From NCBI GenBank assembly GCA_052140165.1, contig JBKQUM010000169.1, positions 1-64,000 on the forward strand: 64,000 nt of DNA, in the 5' to 3' direction. The stretch's first letter is position 1; every line of letters begins with the position of its first letter. The stretch is from Bog-473 sp052140165. GTDB lineage: Bacteria > Actinomycetota > Acidimicrobiia > Acidimicrobiales > RAAP-2. Below are positions 8,518-17,168 of the stretch, one piece after another. Made by a program: the position numbers and the translations under genes. The notes beneath the pieces were generated by a model that was given only the letters and a program-made list of their open reading frames with translations, ran no database searches and had not been told where the DNA came from.

Positions 8518-10557
8518 ATGCTCGAATTCGTGATCGCCGGGCTGGTACTCGGTGGGATATACGCCATCGCGTCGGCGGGCCTGGTCATCACCTACACCGC
8601 TTCGGGCATCCTCAACTTCGCCTTCGGCGCGATGGCGTTCTTCATCGCGCGCTTCTACTACTACCTCCACACCGAGCACAGCTGGGGCATCCTGCCGGCG
8701 GCGATCGTCGCCATCGGGCTCGCCGGGCCCTTGATGGGGATCTTCCTCTACGCCGTCCTCTTCCGCTACCTGAGGTTCAACTCGCCCCTGATCAAGGTCG
8801 TGGCGACGGTGGGACTCCTGGTCGCCATTCCCGCGCTCGCCACGATCATCTTCGGCAGTGGCGCCATCCTCCAAGCCCCGGGTCTGGCACCAGAGCCCGT
8901 CCACGTCTACCAGTTCCTCGGCGTGCCCATCACGCTCGACGACATCATCGTCTACATCTGTGTCATCGTCACGGTGGTGGTGGGCGCCGCCGTCCTGCGC
9001 TTCACCGAGGTCGGCCTCAAGGTGAGGGCCATGGTCGACTCGCCGGCGATGACCGATCTCTCGGGCACGAACCCCGACATCGTGTCCGGCGGCGTGTGGG
9101 CCGTCAGCGTCTTCTTCGCCGGGTTGACCGGCGTCCTGGCCGCACCCATCATCGGGCTCGACCCCAGCAAGTTCACGATCCTGATCGCTGCTGCGTTCGC
9201 CGCTGTCATCGCGGCGAAGATGCGCAGCCTCCCCATCGCGGTGGGCGTCGGGCTCCTCATGGGCATCGCAACCTCGCTGGCTGAGCGCTACCTACCCTCG
9301 AACAGCCAGTGGTCGGGCGAGGTCATTGACGCCATCCCCTTCATCGTCATCGCGCTGGTGCTGCTCTACAGCCTCGTGCGACGGGGACGCATGGGTGACG
9401 TGGAGCGCGTGGGAGGCGCGCTCGACCGGGCCATCACCCCACAGGGAGAGAGCAGGCTCGCAGGTTCGACCAGCAGTGCGCTCGAGTCCGGGTCTCTGGG
9501 CCTGATCAGCAAGTACGCAGGCCCGTTCCTCCTCATCGTCGCGGCGGGGGCGTTGCCCCTGATCGTGCAGGGCTACTGGGTGGGCCTCACCGCCGCGGCC
9601 TTCGCGTACGCCGTCATCTTCCTCTCGTGGACGCTGGTCACCGGTGAGGGCGGCATGCTCTGGCTCTGCCAGATCACCTTCGCGGGGATCGGGGCCATCA
9701 CGACTGCGGATCTGGCCACCAGCCACGGCTGGCCGGTCCTGGCCGCGGTCCTGGCCGGCGGTGTGATCTCCATGGTCATCGGGCTCCTCGTCGGGATCCT
9801 CAGCATCCGGCTGGGTGACCTGTACGTCGCTCTGGTGACGCTCACGTTCGGACTCCTGGTGGAGAACCTCGTGTTCACACTGCCCTCGTTCGTCAACAGC
9901 GGGCTGGGACTCACCGTGAACCCTCCCAGCTTTGCGACCTCTTCCCGCGCCCTGGCCTACCTCTGTCTTGGCGTCTTCGTGGTCATCGCCCTGTTCATCT
10001 TGAACTACCGCCGGTCCACGTCCGGGCTCGCGATGAACGCCGTGCGCTGGAGCGATGCGGGCGCGAGGACGACGGGCGTCAGCGTGGTGCAGATGAAAGT
10101 GACGGTCGGGGCGCTGGGCGCCCTGGTGGCCGGCATCGGCGGGGGTCTCCTGGCCATTCAGCAGGGCACGGTCGCTCCCGGAACCTTCGACACCTTCCTC
10201 GGCGTCGTGTGGCTGGCGGTCCTCGTCACCATCGGCATTCGCTCCACGGCCGCGGCGATGATCGCCGGCATCTCCTTCGTGATGCTGCCGGCGATCGCCC
10301 AGGCGTACCTTCCCAGCTGGACGGGCAACCTCCCGCCTCTGCTCTTCGGATTGGGCGCCATTTCGGCGGCGAAGTACCCGGATGGGGCGCTGGCCGAGCA
10401 GAGCCGGCGGTTGAGAAGCCAACTGTTGCGCTTGGCCGACCGCGAGAAGGCGCCATCGGTCGTCGACAGCCTCTCGGGCCCGTCACTCGTTGGTGACGCC
10501 GTCGACACCGGAGCGGGCGCTCCCGAGGGTGCGGTCGTCGTGGGGAAGGCGCCGTGA
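8518..10557 (+). CDS. Branched-chain amino acid-type ABC transporter permease, LivH-LivM fusion
   Basis: A 679-residue inner-membrane protein. Residues 1 to about 290 form a LivH-type permease (opening LEFVIAGLVLGGIYAIASAG; cytoplasmic loop EVGLKVRAMVDSPAMTDLSG). A polar linker of about 40 residues follows, then a LivM-type permease to about residue 620, with its loop at MNAVRWSDAGARTTGVSV, and a hydrophilic tail. Usually these are two genes. The frame is open throughout and the linker has no likely internal start, so a real fusion is favoured. The ATG at 8518 follows AAGGGGGC. It overlaps livG by four bases. The substrate of this HAAT-type importer may be an amino acid, amide or hydrophobic acid rather than leucine. 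Confidence 0.92.
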   Translation: MLEFVIAGLVLGGIYAIASAGLVITYTASGILNFAFGAMAFFIARFYYYLHTEHSWGILPAAIVAIGLAGPLMGIFLYAVLFRYLRFNSPLIKVVATVGLLVAIPALATIIFGSGAILQAPGLAPEPVHVYQFLGVPITLDDIIVYICVIVTVVVGAAVLRFTEVGLKVRAMVDSPAMTDLSGTNPDIVSGGVWAVSVFFAGLTGVLAAPIIGLDPSKFTILIAAAFAAVIAAKMRSLPIAVGVGLLMGIATSLAERYLPSNSQWSGEVIDAIPFIVIALVLLYSLVRRGRMGDVERVGGALDRAITPQGESRLAGSTSSALESGSLGLISKYAGPFLLIVAAGALPLIVQGYWVGLTAAAFAYAVIFLSWTLVTGEGGMLWLCQITFAGIGAITTADLATSHGWPVLAAVLAGGVISMVIGLLVGILSIRLGDLYVALVTLTFGLLVENLVFTLPSFVNSGLGLTVNPPSFATSSRALAYLCLGVFVVIALFILNYRRSTSGLAMNAVRWSDAGARTTGVSVVQMKVTVGALGALVAGIGGGLLAIQQGTVAPGTFDTFLGVVWLAVLVTIGIRSTAAAMIAGISFVMLPAIAQAYLPSWTGNLPPLLFGLGAISAAKYPDGALAEQSRRLRSQLLRLADREKAPSVVDSLSGPSLVGDAVDTGAGAPEGAVVVGKAP

Positions 10558-11417
10558 CCGTGCTGGAGACCGAAGTCGGCACCGACGTGTCGGTCCTGTC
10601 TGCGCGCGGCATCACGGTGAGATTCGGTGGTCTCAATGCCCTCTCCGACGTTGACCTCGACGTTGCGCCGCGCAGCATTGCAGGCCTCGTGGGGCCCAAC
10701 GGGGCGGGAAAGACCACGATGCTCGGCGTGCTGTCAGGCCTTCTGCGGCCAACGCATGGGCGCGTCTGGCTGCGCGGTGAGGACGTCACCGACGCCAGCC
10801 CGCAAGCACGCGCCCGCAGCGGTCTCGCCCGCACCTTCCAGCAGCCCGAGCTCTTCCTCGGATTGACCGTGCGCGAACACCTCGTCCTGGCGGACCGGGT
10901 GCATTTCGCACCGCGCCGACTCTGGCGCGACATGGTCGATCCGCGCTCCCTCCTGCCGGCGTCGAGTGCGGAGAACGACCGGGTGGACGGTCTTCTCGAG
11001 CTGCTCAATCTCACAAGGGTGGCCAAGGCGCCGGTGGCGGCGCTGCCGTTGGGGGTCTGCCGCCTGGTCGAAGTGGGTCGGGCCATGGCCGGTCACCCAC
11101 ACGTGATCCTGCTGGACGAGCCCCTCTCCGGTCTGGACATGAAGGCTTCGGAAAACCTGCTGTCCGTGTTCCAACGGGTGGTGAACCAGACCGAACGGGA
11201 CGTGTCCCTGTTGCTGGTGGAACACGACGTGGCGGCGGTCCTGGCCCTCTCGAACTGGATCTTCGTTCTCGACTTCGGCGAGCGCATCGCGGCGGACTGC
11301 CCCGACGCGATCCGCCGGGACCCAGCGGTGCGATCTGCGTACCTCGGCGACGAGGAACTGGTCGACAGCCAGCCGGAAGTGCCCGCCAACGGCGACGAGG
11401 GCGGCATGGAGCCGTGA
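10554..11417 (+). CDS. livG: ABC transporter ATP-binding protein, LivG-type
   Basis: A 287-residue ATPase of the HAAT import family. The Walker A motif GPNGAGKT lies near residue 47, the Q-loop is in FQQPELF, the signature region reads LPLGVCRLVEVGRAMA and Walker B is VILLDEPLSGLD, followed by a conserved histidine in VEHD. The signature lacks the canonical LSGGQ, which is common in LivG proteins. The GTG start overlaps the permease stop (GTGA), as expected for coupled translation. It should pair with LivF (next gene) on the cytoplasmic face of the fused permease. Confidence 0.93.
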   Translation: MTVLETEVGTDVSVLSARGITVRFGGLNALSDVDLDVAPRSIAGLVGPNGAGKTTMLGVLSGLLRPTHGRVWLRGEDVTDASPQARARSGLARTFQQPELFLGLTVREHLVLADRVHFAPRRLWRDMVDPRSLLPASSAENDRVDGLLELLNLTRVAKAPVAALPLGVCRLVEVGRAMAGHPHVILLDEPLSGLDMKASENLLSVFQRVVNQTERDVSLLLVEHDVAAVLALSNWIFVLDFGERIAADCPDAIRRDPAVRSAYLGDEELVDSQPEVPANGDEGGMEP

Positions 11418-12151
11418 GCGAGCCGATCCTGAGGATCGAGGACCTCGACGTCCGCTACGCCTCGTCCCAGGCGCTGTTCGGGGTCTCGACCGAGGTGGCC
11501 GCAGGATCGGTTCTGGCCGTCCTGGGCGCCAACGGGGCGGGAAAGAGCACGCTGGCACGGGCGGTCTCGGGTCTCGTGGCTCCCTTCGGTGGACGCGTCC
11601 TCTTCGACGGTCGCGACATCACGGGCAAGTCCGCGCACTACGTGCGCAGGCTCGGACTGACCTATATCCCCGAGGGCCGCGGCGTCTTCCCGGGCCTTAC
11701 GGTCATCGACAACCTGAAGATGGCCGTCGCCCAGGAGAAGCGGCCCGAACGCGGCCCGGCCATCGACCGGGCCATCGACATGTTCCCGGTGCTCGGTTCC
11801 CGCAGAACGCAGCTCGCCGGCAGCCTCTCCGGGGGCGAGCAGCAGATGCTCGCACTGGCCCGCGCCGTGGCGGTGCTGCCCAAGTTGATCATCGCCGACG
11901 AGATGTCCCTCGGCCTGGCGCCCCAGATCGTCGAGGCCGTCTTCCAGAGTCTGGAAGAGACTCGCCGAGCCGGCGTCACGATCGTGTTGAGCGAGCAGTT
12001 CGTGCACCGGGCTCTGTCGTTGGCCGACACATGCGTGATCCTCACGCGCGGGCGCGTCGGCTGGTCGGGACCTGCGTCCGAAGCGGGCACCGAGATCATC
12101 GACCGGTACCTGGGCGACGCCGACCATCCGGCGCCCGCTGCGTCGCCATGA
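11414..12151 (+). CDS. livF: ABC transporter ATP-binding protein, LivF-type
   Basis: A 245-residue second ATPase of the importer. It has Walker A GANGAGKS near residue 38, the LivF-typical IPEGRGVFPGLTV segment, the signature LSGGEQQMLALARA and Walker B LIIADEMSLGLAP. The Walker B has DEM in place of the usual DEP, still keeping the catalytic glutamate. The GTG start overlaps the livG stop by four bases, so permease, livG and livF form one tightly coupled unit. Confidence 0.93.
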   Translation: MSEPILRIEDLDVRYASSQALFGVSTEVAAGSVLAVLGANGAGKSTLARAVSGLVAPFGGRVLFDGRDITGKSAHYVRRLGLTYIPEGRGVFPGLTVIDNLKMAVAQEKRPERGPAIDRAIDMFPVLGSRRTQLAGSLSGGEQQMLALARAVAVLPKLIIADEMSLGLAPQIVEAVFQSLEETRRAGVTIVLSEQFVHRALSLADTCVILTRGRVGWSGPASEAGTEIIDRYLGDADHPAPAASP

Positions 12152-12212
12152 ATGCCGAGGGGGGTGCGCCCGATCGACAGGGGTGACTGAAATCGGTGTT
12201 GTCACGTCGCTA

Positions 12213-12235
12213 CCCATCGCCGACCCGGCGATGGG
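12213..12235 (+). terminator. Strong intercistronic hairpin before the binding-protein gene
   Basis: CCCATCGCC and GGCGATGGG form a perfect 9-base-pair stem around a 5-base loop, in the 164-base gap between livF and the binding-protein gene. A short GTTTCT follows some bases later. It could attenuate transcription, protect an mRNA end, or terminate the livF transcript. Confidence 0.45.
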
Positions 12236-12315
12236 GCGCCGTTTCTATCGAGTGGCGTGAGGCGCTGCTCTTCGTTCAGGGGAACAACCGCGTTCTCGGG
12301 AGGTATGGCTCAAAG

Positions 12316-13560
12316 ATGTTTCGTTCTCGATTCTTGAAGGTCTCGCTGGCGTTTGCCACGCTGGTTGGACTTGTCACGGCGTTTTCCAGTGTTGTGGCCA
12401 CCGGGGCGTCGGCGGCGGGTTCGCCGATCACCCTGGCCTACATCACCTCGCTCACGGGTCTGGGAGCATCCCAGGACGCCGGCTCACAGGCGGGATTCCT
12501 CGCACGCATCGACGCACAGAACGCGATGGGCGGGGTCAACGGGCACAAGCTGGTGCCATTGGTGATCGACGACCAGACCAGTCCGAGCGTGATCACCACG
12601 GCCGTGCAGGATGCGATTTCGAAGGGAGCGTTCGGCATCGTCTCGCAGAGCGCCCTGTTCTTCCTGGCCGACAAGTACCCCGAGCAGCAGGGGGTGCCCG
12701 TCACCGGTTCCTACGATGACGGCCCGGAGTGGGGCGAGCAGCCCTTCACCAACATGTTCTCGTCCGACCACGGGAGCGTCGACCCGAAGTACCCGGTCAA
12801 CACCCTGGTCGGCGGCTTCCTGAAGTCGCACGGGGGCACGGTCATCGGGACGTACGGCTACGGCATCTCCCCGCAGTCCGCTGCCGCAGCGAGGGGAGCG
12901 GCCGAGTCGTTCCAGGACGCCGGGGGCAAGGTGGGTGTCGAGAACACGACGATTCCCTTCGGTGGCACGAACTTCACGGCGGACGCCCTCATTGCCAAGC
13001 AGAACGGGGTGAACGCGATGACCCCGAGCATGGACGACAACTCGAACTTCGCGCTCGCCACAGCGCTCAAGCAGTCGGGCGTGAACCTCAAGGCTGCCCT
13101 GTATGCCACCGGCTACGAGCCGTCCGTGATCAACTCACCGGTCTGGCCCACGCTGCAGGGCGCCTACTTCCTCAGCGCCTTCCGCCCATGGTCACTGCCC
13201 GACGCAGGGACCGAGCAGGAGCAGGCTGCGTTGGAGAAGTACGAGAACTTGGGCAAGAGCTCGTTCGCGACCTTCGGCGAGACCGAGTCGTGGCTGGGCG
13301 CTGACCTCATGATCAAGGGGCTGCAGATGGCCGGCTCGAACCCGACTCGGGCCGCCGTGATCAAGGACCTGCGCAGCATCAAGTCCTACAACGGCAACGG
13401 GATGCTGCCCATCACGGTCAACTACAGCACGATCTTCGGTCACGACCCGCCGACCTGCGCCTGGGTCGTCAAGGCCACCAAGACGGGGTTCACTCCCATT
13501 TCGCCGACGCCGTTCTGCGGCCACGACATCGCCGGAACGACAACCCTCGCAGGGTCGTAG
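12316..13560 (+). CDS. ABC transporter substrate-binding protein, LivK-type
   Basis: A 414-residue exported type I periplasmic-binding-fold protein. The N-terminal signal peptide (FRSRFLKVSLAFATLVGLVT, ending near an Ala-rich site around residue 34) has no lipobox cysteine, so it looks cleaved and secreted rather than a lipoprotein. The mature part opens ITLAYITSLTGLGASQDAG and contains VNGHKLVPLVIDDQTSPS, as in LivK/Peripla_BP_6 proteins. The ATG at 12316 was chosen because the signal peptide starts there; GGGAGG lies about 11 bases upstream. It should deliver substrate to the fused LivHM permease encoded upstream. Confidence 0.9.
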   Translation: MFRSRFLKVSLAFATLVGLVTAFSSVVATGASAAGSPITLAYITSLTGLGASQDAGSQAGFLARIDAQNAMGGVNGHKLVPLVIDDQTSPSVITTAVQDAISKGAFGIVSQSALFFLADKYPEQQGVPVTGSYDDGPEWGEQPFTNMFSSDHGSVDPKYPVNTLVGGFLKSHGGTVIGTYGYGISPQSAAAARGAAESFQDAGGKVGVENTTIPFGGTNFTADALIAKQNGVNAMTPSMDDNSNFALATALKQSGVNLKAALYATGYEPSVINSPVWPTLQGAYFLSAFRPWSLPDAGTEQEQAALEKYENLGKSSFATFGETESWLGADLMIKGLQMAGSNPTRAAVIKDLRSIKSYNGNGMLPITVNYSTIFGHDPPTCAWVVKATKTGFTPISPTPFCGHDIAGTTTLAGS

Positions 13561-13569
13561 TCGCCGAGG

Positions 13570-14349
13570 TCAGGACGGGAGGTCAGGCGGGATCCAGCTC
13601 GGTTGTCTCTTCTCCATGAACGCCTTCATCCCCTCACGCGGCTCGGGCGACACCTCCAGCGCGCCGAACATCGTCTGGTAGTCGATCAGGCCATAGCGCT
13701 CGTTCAGCATGCGCTTGACGTGGGCGCGCGCCTCGGGCGCCGTCCGCAGGACCTGGCGCGCCGCCTCCAGTGCTGCTGCCCGCAGCTGTCCGTGGTCGAC
13801 GACACGCGAGATGACACCGAGGCGCTGCGCCTCCGCGGCATCGAAGGTCCGGGCCGACAGCAGGAGGTCGCGGGCGACGGCGACACCGACGTGGGCAGGC
13901 AACGCGGCGGCGTACGTTGCGTCGGGGATGCCGCGCAACAGCTCGGGCACCCGGAACGTCGCCCGATCACTTGCCACGGCGATGTCGGCCATCATGGCGA
14001 TCAACAGCCCGCCCGCTTGACAGATCCCGTTCACGGCAGCGATCACCGGAGCCCGGCTCTCGCGGATGGCGGTGAACGGGAGGATGTCGTATCCGACGTC
14101 GTCCGGCACCGAGTCGCCCGGCTCCGCACGTCCGCCGAGGTCGCCGCCCGGTGCGAACACGTCGCCCGTGCCGGTGATGATCAGAGCCGCCAGGTCGGCA
14201 TCGGTGTTCACGAGCCGCACAGCGCGCTTGATGCCGAAATACATGGCGGGGGTCAGTGCGTTCCTCGCCGCAGGGCGGTCGATCACGCACCACGCAATTG
14301 GCCCGTCCCGCTCCAGGCGAAGCCCCGCGGCACCCAACTCATGATCCAT
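13570..14349 (-). CDS. Enoyl-CoA hydratase/isomerase family protein
   Basis: A 259-residue crotonase of standard length. Conserved parts are CVIDRPAARNAL, the oxyanion-hole segment GTGDVFAPGGDLGG and NGICQAGGLLIAMMADIAVA. The glutamates found in classical hydratases at the two catalytic positions are not obvious, so an isomerase or other crotonase chemistry is possible. It follows the zinc MDR dehydrogenase gene on the same strand (33-base gap) and ends 9 bases from the convergent binding-protein gene. Confidence 0.87.
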   Translation of the reverse strand: MDHELGAAGLRLERDGPIAWCVIDRPAARNALTPAMYFGIKRAVRLVNTDADLAALIITGTGDVFAPGGDLGGRAEPGDSVPDDVGYDILPFTAIRESRAPVIAAVNGICQAGGLLIAMMADIAVASDRATFRVPELLRGIPDATYAAALPAHVGVAVARDLLLSARTFDAAEAQRLGVISRVVDHGQLRAAALEAARQVLRTAPEARAHVKRMLNERYGLIDYQTMFGALEVSPEPREGMKAFMEKRQPSWIPPDLPS

Positions 14350-14382
14350 TTGCTCTGCTCCCTCCGTCTTCGAGATGGCCGA

Positions 14383-15321
14383 TCACGATGGCTCGATCAC
14401 CACGCGGATGGCCTTGGTGGCCTTGTCGGATGCCACCCGAAACGCCTCTGCGGCGTCCGCTATGGGAAACCGGTGCGTGATCAGGGTCCGCGCGATCTCG
14501 GGATCGCCGGCCAGCATGGTCGCTGCATCCTCCATCTCACGACCATTGTGGTGGGCGCAGTACCCCAGAGAGGGAATGAGCCGGGCCTCACGGTGGAACA
14601 GCGGCATCCAGTCCAGCTGCACGGGGCCGAAGTGGACCCCGAGGACCACGATGGTGCCGCCGGGAGCGACCAGCTCGCTGCAGCGGGCCAGGCTGGCGGG
14701 CGTGCCTGCGGCCTCGACCACCACGTCGAAGAGCCCTCGAGGCCCCACCGAGGCACCCAGCCGCTCACCGGCCTCCTGCTGGTGGGGATGTCGGGCCTCC
14801 AAGGCGACCTCCCCGGCGCCGAGCCGGCGGGCACCGGCGACCGCGAGCAGCCCGAGGGCCCCCGCTCCCACCACGGCAACCCGCTCGCCGGGGCCGGTGC
14901 GCGCAAGGCGCAGGGCATGCCACGACACGGAGGCCGGCTCCACCAGCGCTGCGTCACGGACGTCGAGTCCCGGTGGCACCGGGACCAGCCGGGCCGCCGG
15001 CGCACGGAACCGTTCAGCCATACCGCCGTCCGCCGTCATGCCGAGGGCTCTCTGACCATGCGTCGCGCACAGGTTGTACGCGCCCCGCGCACACTGGTCA
15101 CACTCCATACAGCCATAAATGGCCTCGACGACCACTGCGGTGCCGTCCTCGCGCACTCCGGCGAGCTCGTGGCCCAGGATGAACCGGCTCCCGAACCGGA
15201 TGTAGCTCAAGTCGGAGCCGCAGATGCTGGTTGCCCTCATGTCGAGAACCTCACCGACGCCAGGCGGCTCGTCGACATCGACGACCGCCACGCCTCCCTC
15301 GACGCTGCGCACCGCCTTCAC
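14383..15321 (-). CDS. Zinc-containing alcohol/threonine dehydrogenase-like MDR protein
   Basis: A 312-residue zinc MDR dehydrogenase. The catalytic zinc ligands are in ICGSD (Cys) and GHELAG (His-Glu). The structural zinc loop CMECDQCARGAYNLC has four cysteines. The Rossmann motif is VVGAGALGLLA. It is somewhat shorter than the 340-350 residues usual for threonine dehydrogenases. The GTG at 15321 is favoured over a GTG 18 bases upstream because GGAGGGGG sits at ribosome-binding distance only for the former. It is probably co-transcribed with the crotonase gene. The substrate, a secondary alcohol or polyol, is unknown. Confidence 0.87.
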   Translation of the reverse strand: MKAVRSVEGGVAVVDVDEPPGVGEVLDMRATSICGSDLSYIRFGSRFILGHELAGVREDGTAVVVEAIYGCMECDQCARGAYNLCATHGQRALGMTADGGMAERFRAPAARLVPVPPGLDVRDAALVEPASVSWHALRLARTGPGERVAVVGAGALGLLAVAGARRLGAGEVALEARHPHQQEAGERLGASVGPRGLFDVVVEAAGTPASLARCSELVAPGGTIVVLGVHFGPVQLDWMPLFHREARLIPSLGYCAHHNGREMEDAATMLAGDPEIARTLITHRFPIADAAEAFRVASDKATKAIRVVIEPS

Positions 15322-15491
15322 GTGGTCCCCCTCCTTCACCGAGTGCAGTCAGCACGCTGCGAGACCGGCTACGCCCGCCATGTTAGGTCCGAGACCGGCG
15401 CTGCGACAGACGAGGCTCTCACCGAGCAACGCCGTGCAGTTCGCCACGACAGCCCTCACGGTGCCGACTGAGGCGAGTAGCTTCGGAGCCG

Positions 15492-16379
15492 ATGACGACA
15501 CCTCTGGAATTCTGGCTCTACCTGCCGCAGATGCGCATGACGATGGACCAGATGGTGCAACGCGCACGCGCCGCCGAAGCGGCCGGGTTTGCAGGCATCG
15601 CGGGCATGGACCACATGGCGCCGCCCGGCGCGGAGGGTGCCCCGATGTTCGATGCGATGATCACGAACACATGGCTCGCATGCCGGACTGACCGGCTGCG
15701 CGTCGGCTCCCTTGTGCTCTGCGACTCGTTCCGCCATCCGGCAGTGCTCGCGCGGGAGGCGGTCACGCTCGACCACGCCTCCGGTGGGAGATTCGAGCTC
15801 GGGCTCGGCTGGGGCTCGGTGGTGGGCGAAATGACCGTCTTCGGCGTCGGGTCGCCGGAGGCGGGGATTCGACTCGGGCGGCTGAAGGAGTCCCTCGAGA
15901 TCATCAAGGCCTTGTGGCGAGGCGAGGCTTTCGACTACGAAGGCGAGCAGTTCCGGCTCCTCGGTGCCCAGCAACAGCCAGGCCCGCTCGGCGAGATCCC
16001 CATCGTGATCGGCGGTGCGGGGAGGAGAACGATGGAGCTGGTCGCCGCCCATGCGGACTGGTGGAACGTGCACATCGGCATCGTCGACAAGCTCGACGAG
16101 ATGCGCCCGCTCTCGGGGAGCGCCCGGTGCTCGGTCCAGGTGCAGGTCGCATTCGTGCCGTCCGAGGGCTCTCGTGAGGAAGTTGCCCAGGCCGCACATC
16201 GGCGCTTCGGGAGCACGCCGGTGGTCGGGAGCTCACCGGAGCTGGTCGACTATTTCGGATCGCTGGCGGAGCGTGGCGTCGCGAGGGTGTACACGTGGTT
16301 CTGCGACTTTGCCCCAGCCGACACCCTCTTGGAATTCGGCGAGGACGTGATCGCCGAATTCGGCAGGCCCACCCCGTAG
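15492..16379 (+). CDS. LLM class (F420-type) flavin-dependent oxidoreductase
   Basis: A 295-residue bacterial luciferase-like TIM barrel. Typical blocks are AAEAAGFAGIAGMDHM, HPAVLAREAVTLDHASGGRFELGLGWG and the later IPIVIGGAGRRTMELVAAHADWWN. Such proteins reduce or oxygenate organic substrates with F420H2 or FMNH2. The length is slightly short of the usual 300-340, mostly at the C-terminal end. The gene stands alone between two minus-strand genes. Its natural substrate cannot be told. Confidence 0.86.
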   Translation: MTTPLEFWLYLPQMRMTMDQMVQRARAAEAAGFAGIAGMDHMAPPGAEGAPMFDAMITNTWLACRTDRLRVGSLVLCDSFRHPAVLAREAVTLDHASGGRFELGLGWGSVVGEMTVFGVGSPEAGIRLGRLKESLEIIKALWRGEAFDYEGEQFRLLGAQQQPGPLGEIPIVIGGAGRRTMELVAAHADWWNVHIGIVDKLDEMRPLSGSARCSVQVQVAFVPSEGSREEVAQAAHRRFGSTPVVGSSPELVDYFGSLAERGVARVYTWFCDFAPADTLLEFGEDVIAEFGRPTP

Positions 16380-16395
16380 CCTTCCCGGCGGGCAG

Positions 16396-16944
16396 CTACG
16401 AGCTGGACGCGGCCGCGGGCTGCGGCCTCCAGCTGGTCAGCAGCAACAGTGCTGCTCCCAGCGCGCCGGCGCCGAGCGAGATCGCGAACCCGGGCCAGCC
16501 CCACAATTGGGTCAGCGCATGCACGTGGCCGTCGATGCTCCATTGACCGGGCCCGAGTGTGCCGACCGCAATGCCCAGCATCGTGAGCACCATCACGTAC
16601 TCCCACCCTTCCCCGGGACGGAAGATGAAGAAGCCGTTCTTGCGGTGATTGGTGATCCAGGCGACCAGCATCACGCCGACGACTCCCGCGCCAGCGATCG
16701 GCGTCGCCAGTCCGAGGACGAGCAGCGCACCGGCGCCGATCTCGGTGAGACTGGCGAACCAGGCGTGCACGATGCCCGGCTTCATCCCGAGCCCCTCGAA
16801 CCAACGGGCGGTCCCGGCGATCTTCCCGCCACCGAAGATGTGGTTGATGCCGTGCGCGAGGAACACCGCCCCGAGGGCGATACGGATCAGGAGCAGTGCG
16901 GTGTCCGTCGACGAGGGAGAAAGGCTGGCGAGAAGCTGGTGCAC
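16396..16944 (-). CDS. DoxX family membrane protein
   Basis: A 182-residue integral membrane protein with about four hydrophobic helices: LLLIRIALGAVFLAHGINHI, ALLVLGLATPIAGAGVVGVM, VLTMLGIAVGTLG and a final GAGALGAALLLL. This is the DoxX/DUF4870-like four-helix pattern. DoxX proteins occur in redox or thiol-stress complexes, but the role here is unknown. The GTG at 16944 is chosen because GGAGG precedes it at 5 bases; the frame stays open to 17097 without a better start. It is divergent from the TetR gene at 17169, with the dyad at 17080-17099 between them. Confidence 0.8.
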   Translation of the reverse strand: MHQLLASLSPSSTDTALLLIRIALGAVFLAHGINHIFGGGKIAGTARWFEGLGMKPGIVHAWFASLTEIGAGALLVLGLATPIAGAGVVGVMLVAWITNHRKNGFFIFRPGEGWEYVMVLTMLGIAVGTLGPGQWSIDGHVHALTQLWGWPGFAISLGAGALGAALLLLTSWRPQPAAASSS

Positions 16945-17079
16945 GTGGCCTCCGGGTGCGTAGTTCGGAATCAGGACGTTACCTGCGTGTGCTCGGGTGA
17001 GCCCGTCCCTCGGCCTCGCTCCGGTCGCGTCGGGCGAGGTGAACGGTTCAGATGGTAACAATGGCCGCAGCACGCATAC

Positions 17080-17099
17080 AAGTGAGTGTTCACGCACTT
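17080..17099. promoter_or_regulatory. TetR operator-like dyad
   Basis: AAGTGAGTGTTCACGCACTT is a 20-base dyad with eight of ten pairs complementary. It lies between the divergent DoxX and TetR genes, 69 bases before the TetR start. A second copy (16 of 20 identical) is at 8365-8384. A small hairpin (CCTGCG-GTA-CGCAGG) follows at 17103-17117. Confidence 0.55.
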
Positions 17100-17168
17100 A
17101 CGCCTGCGGTACGCAGGGACCGTTGCGTTACCCTCTCCGAAGCAGAGAGGCCACGATAAGGAGATCGG

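Noticed and set aside
9370..9500. Separate livH and livM genes
   Set aside because: The frame is unbroken and there is no start codon with a ribosome-binding site in the linker, so a fusion is reported.
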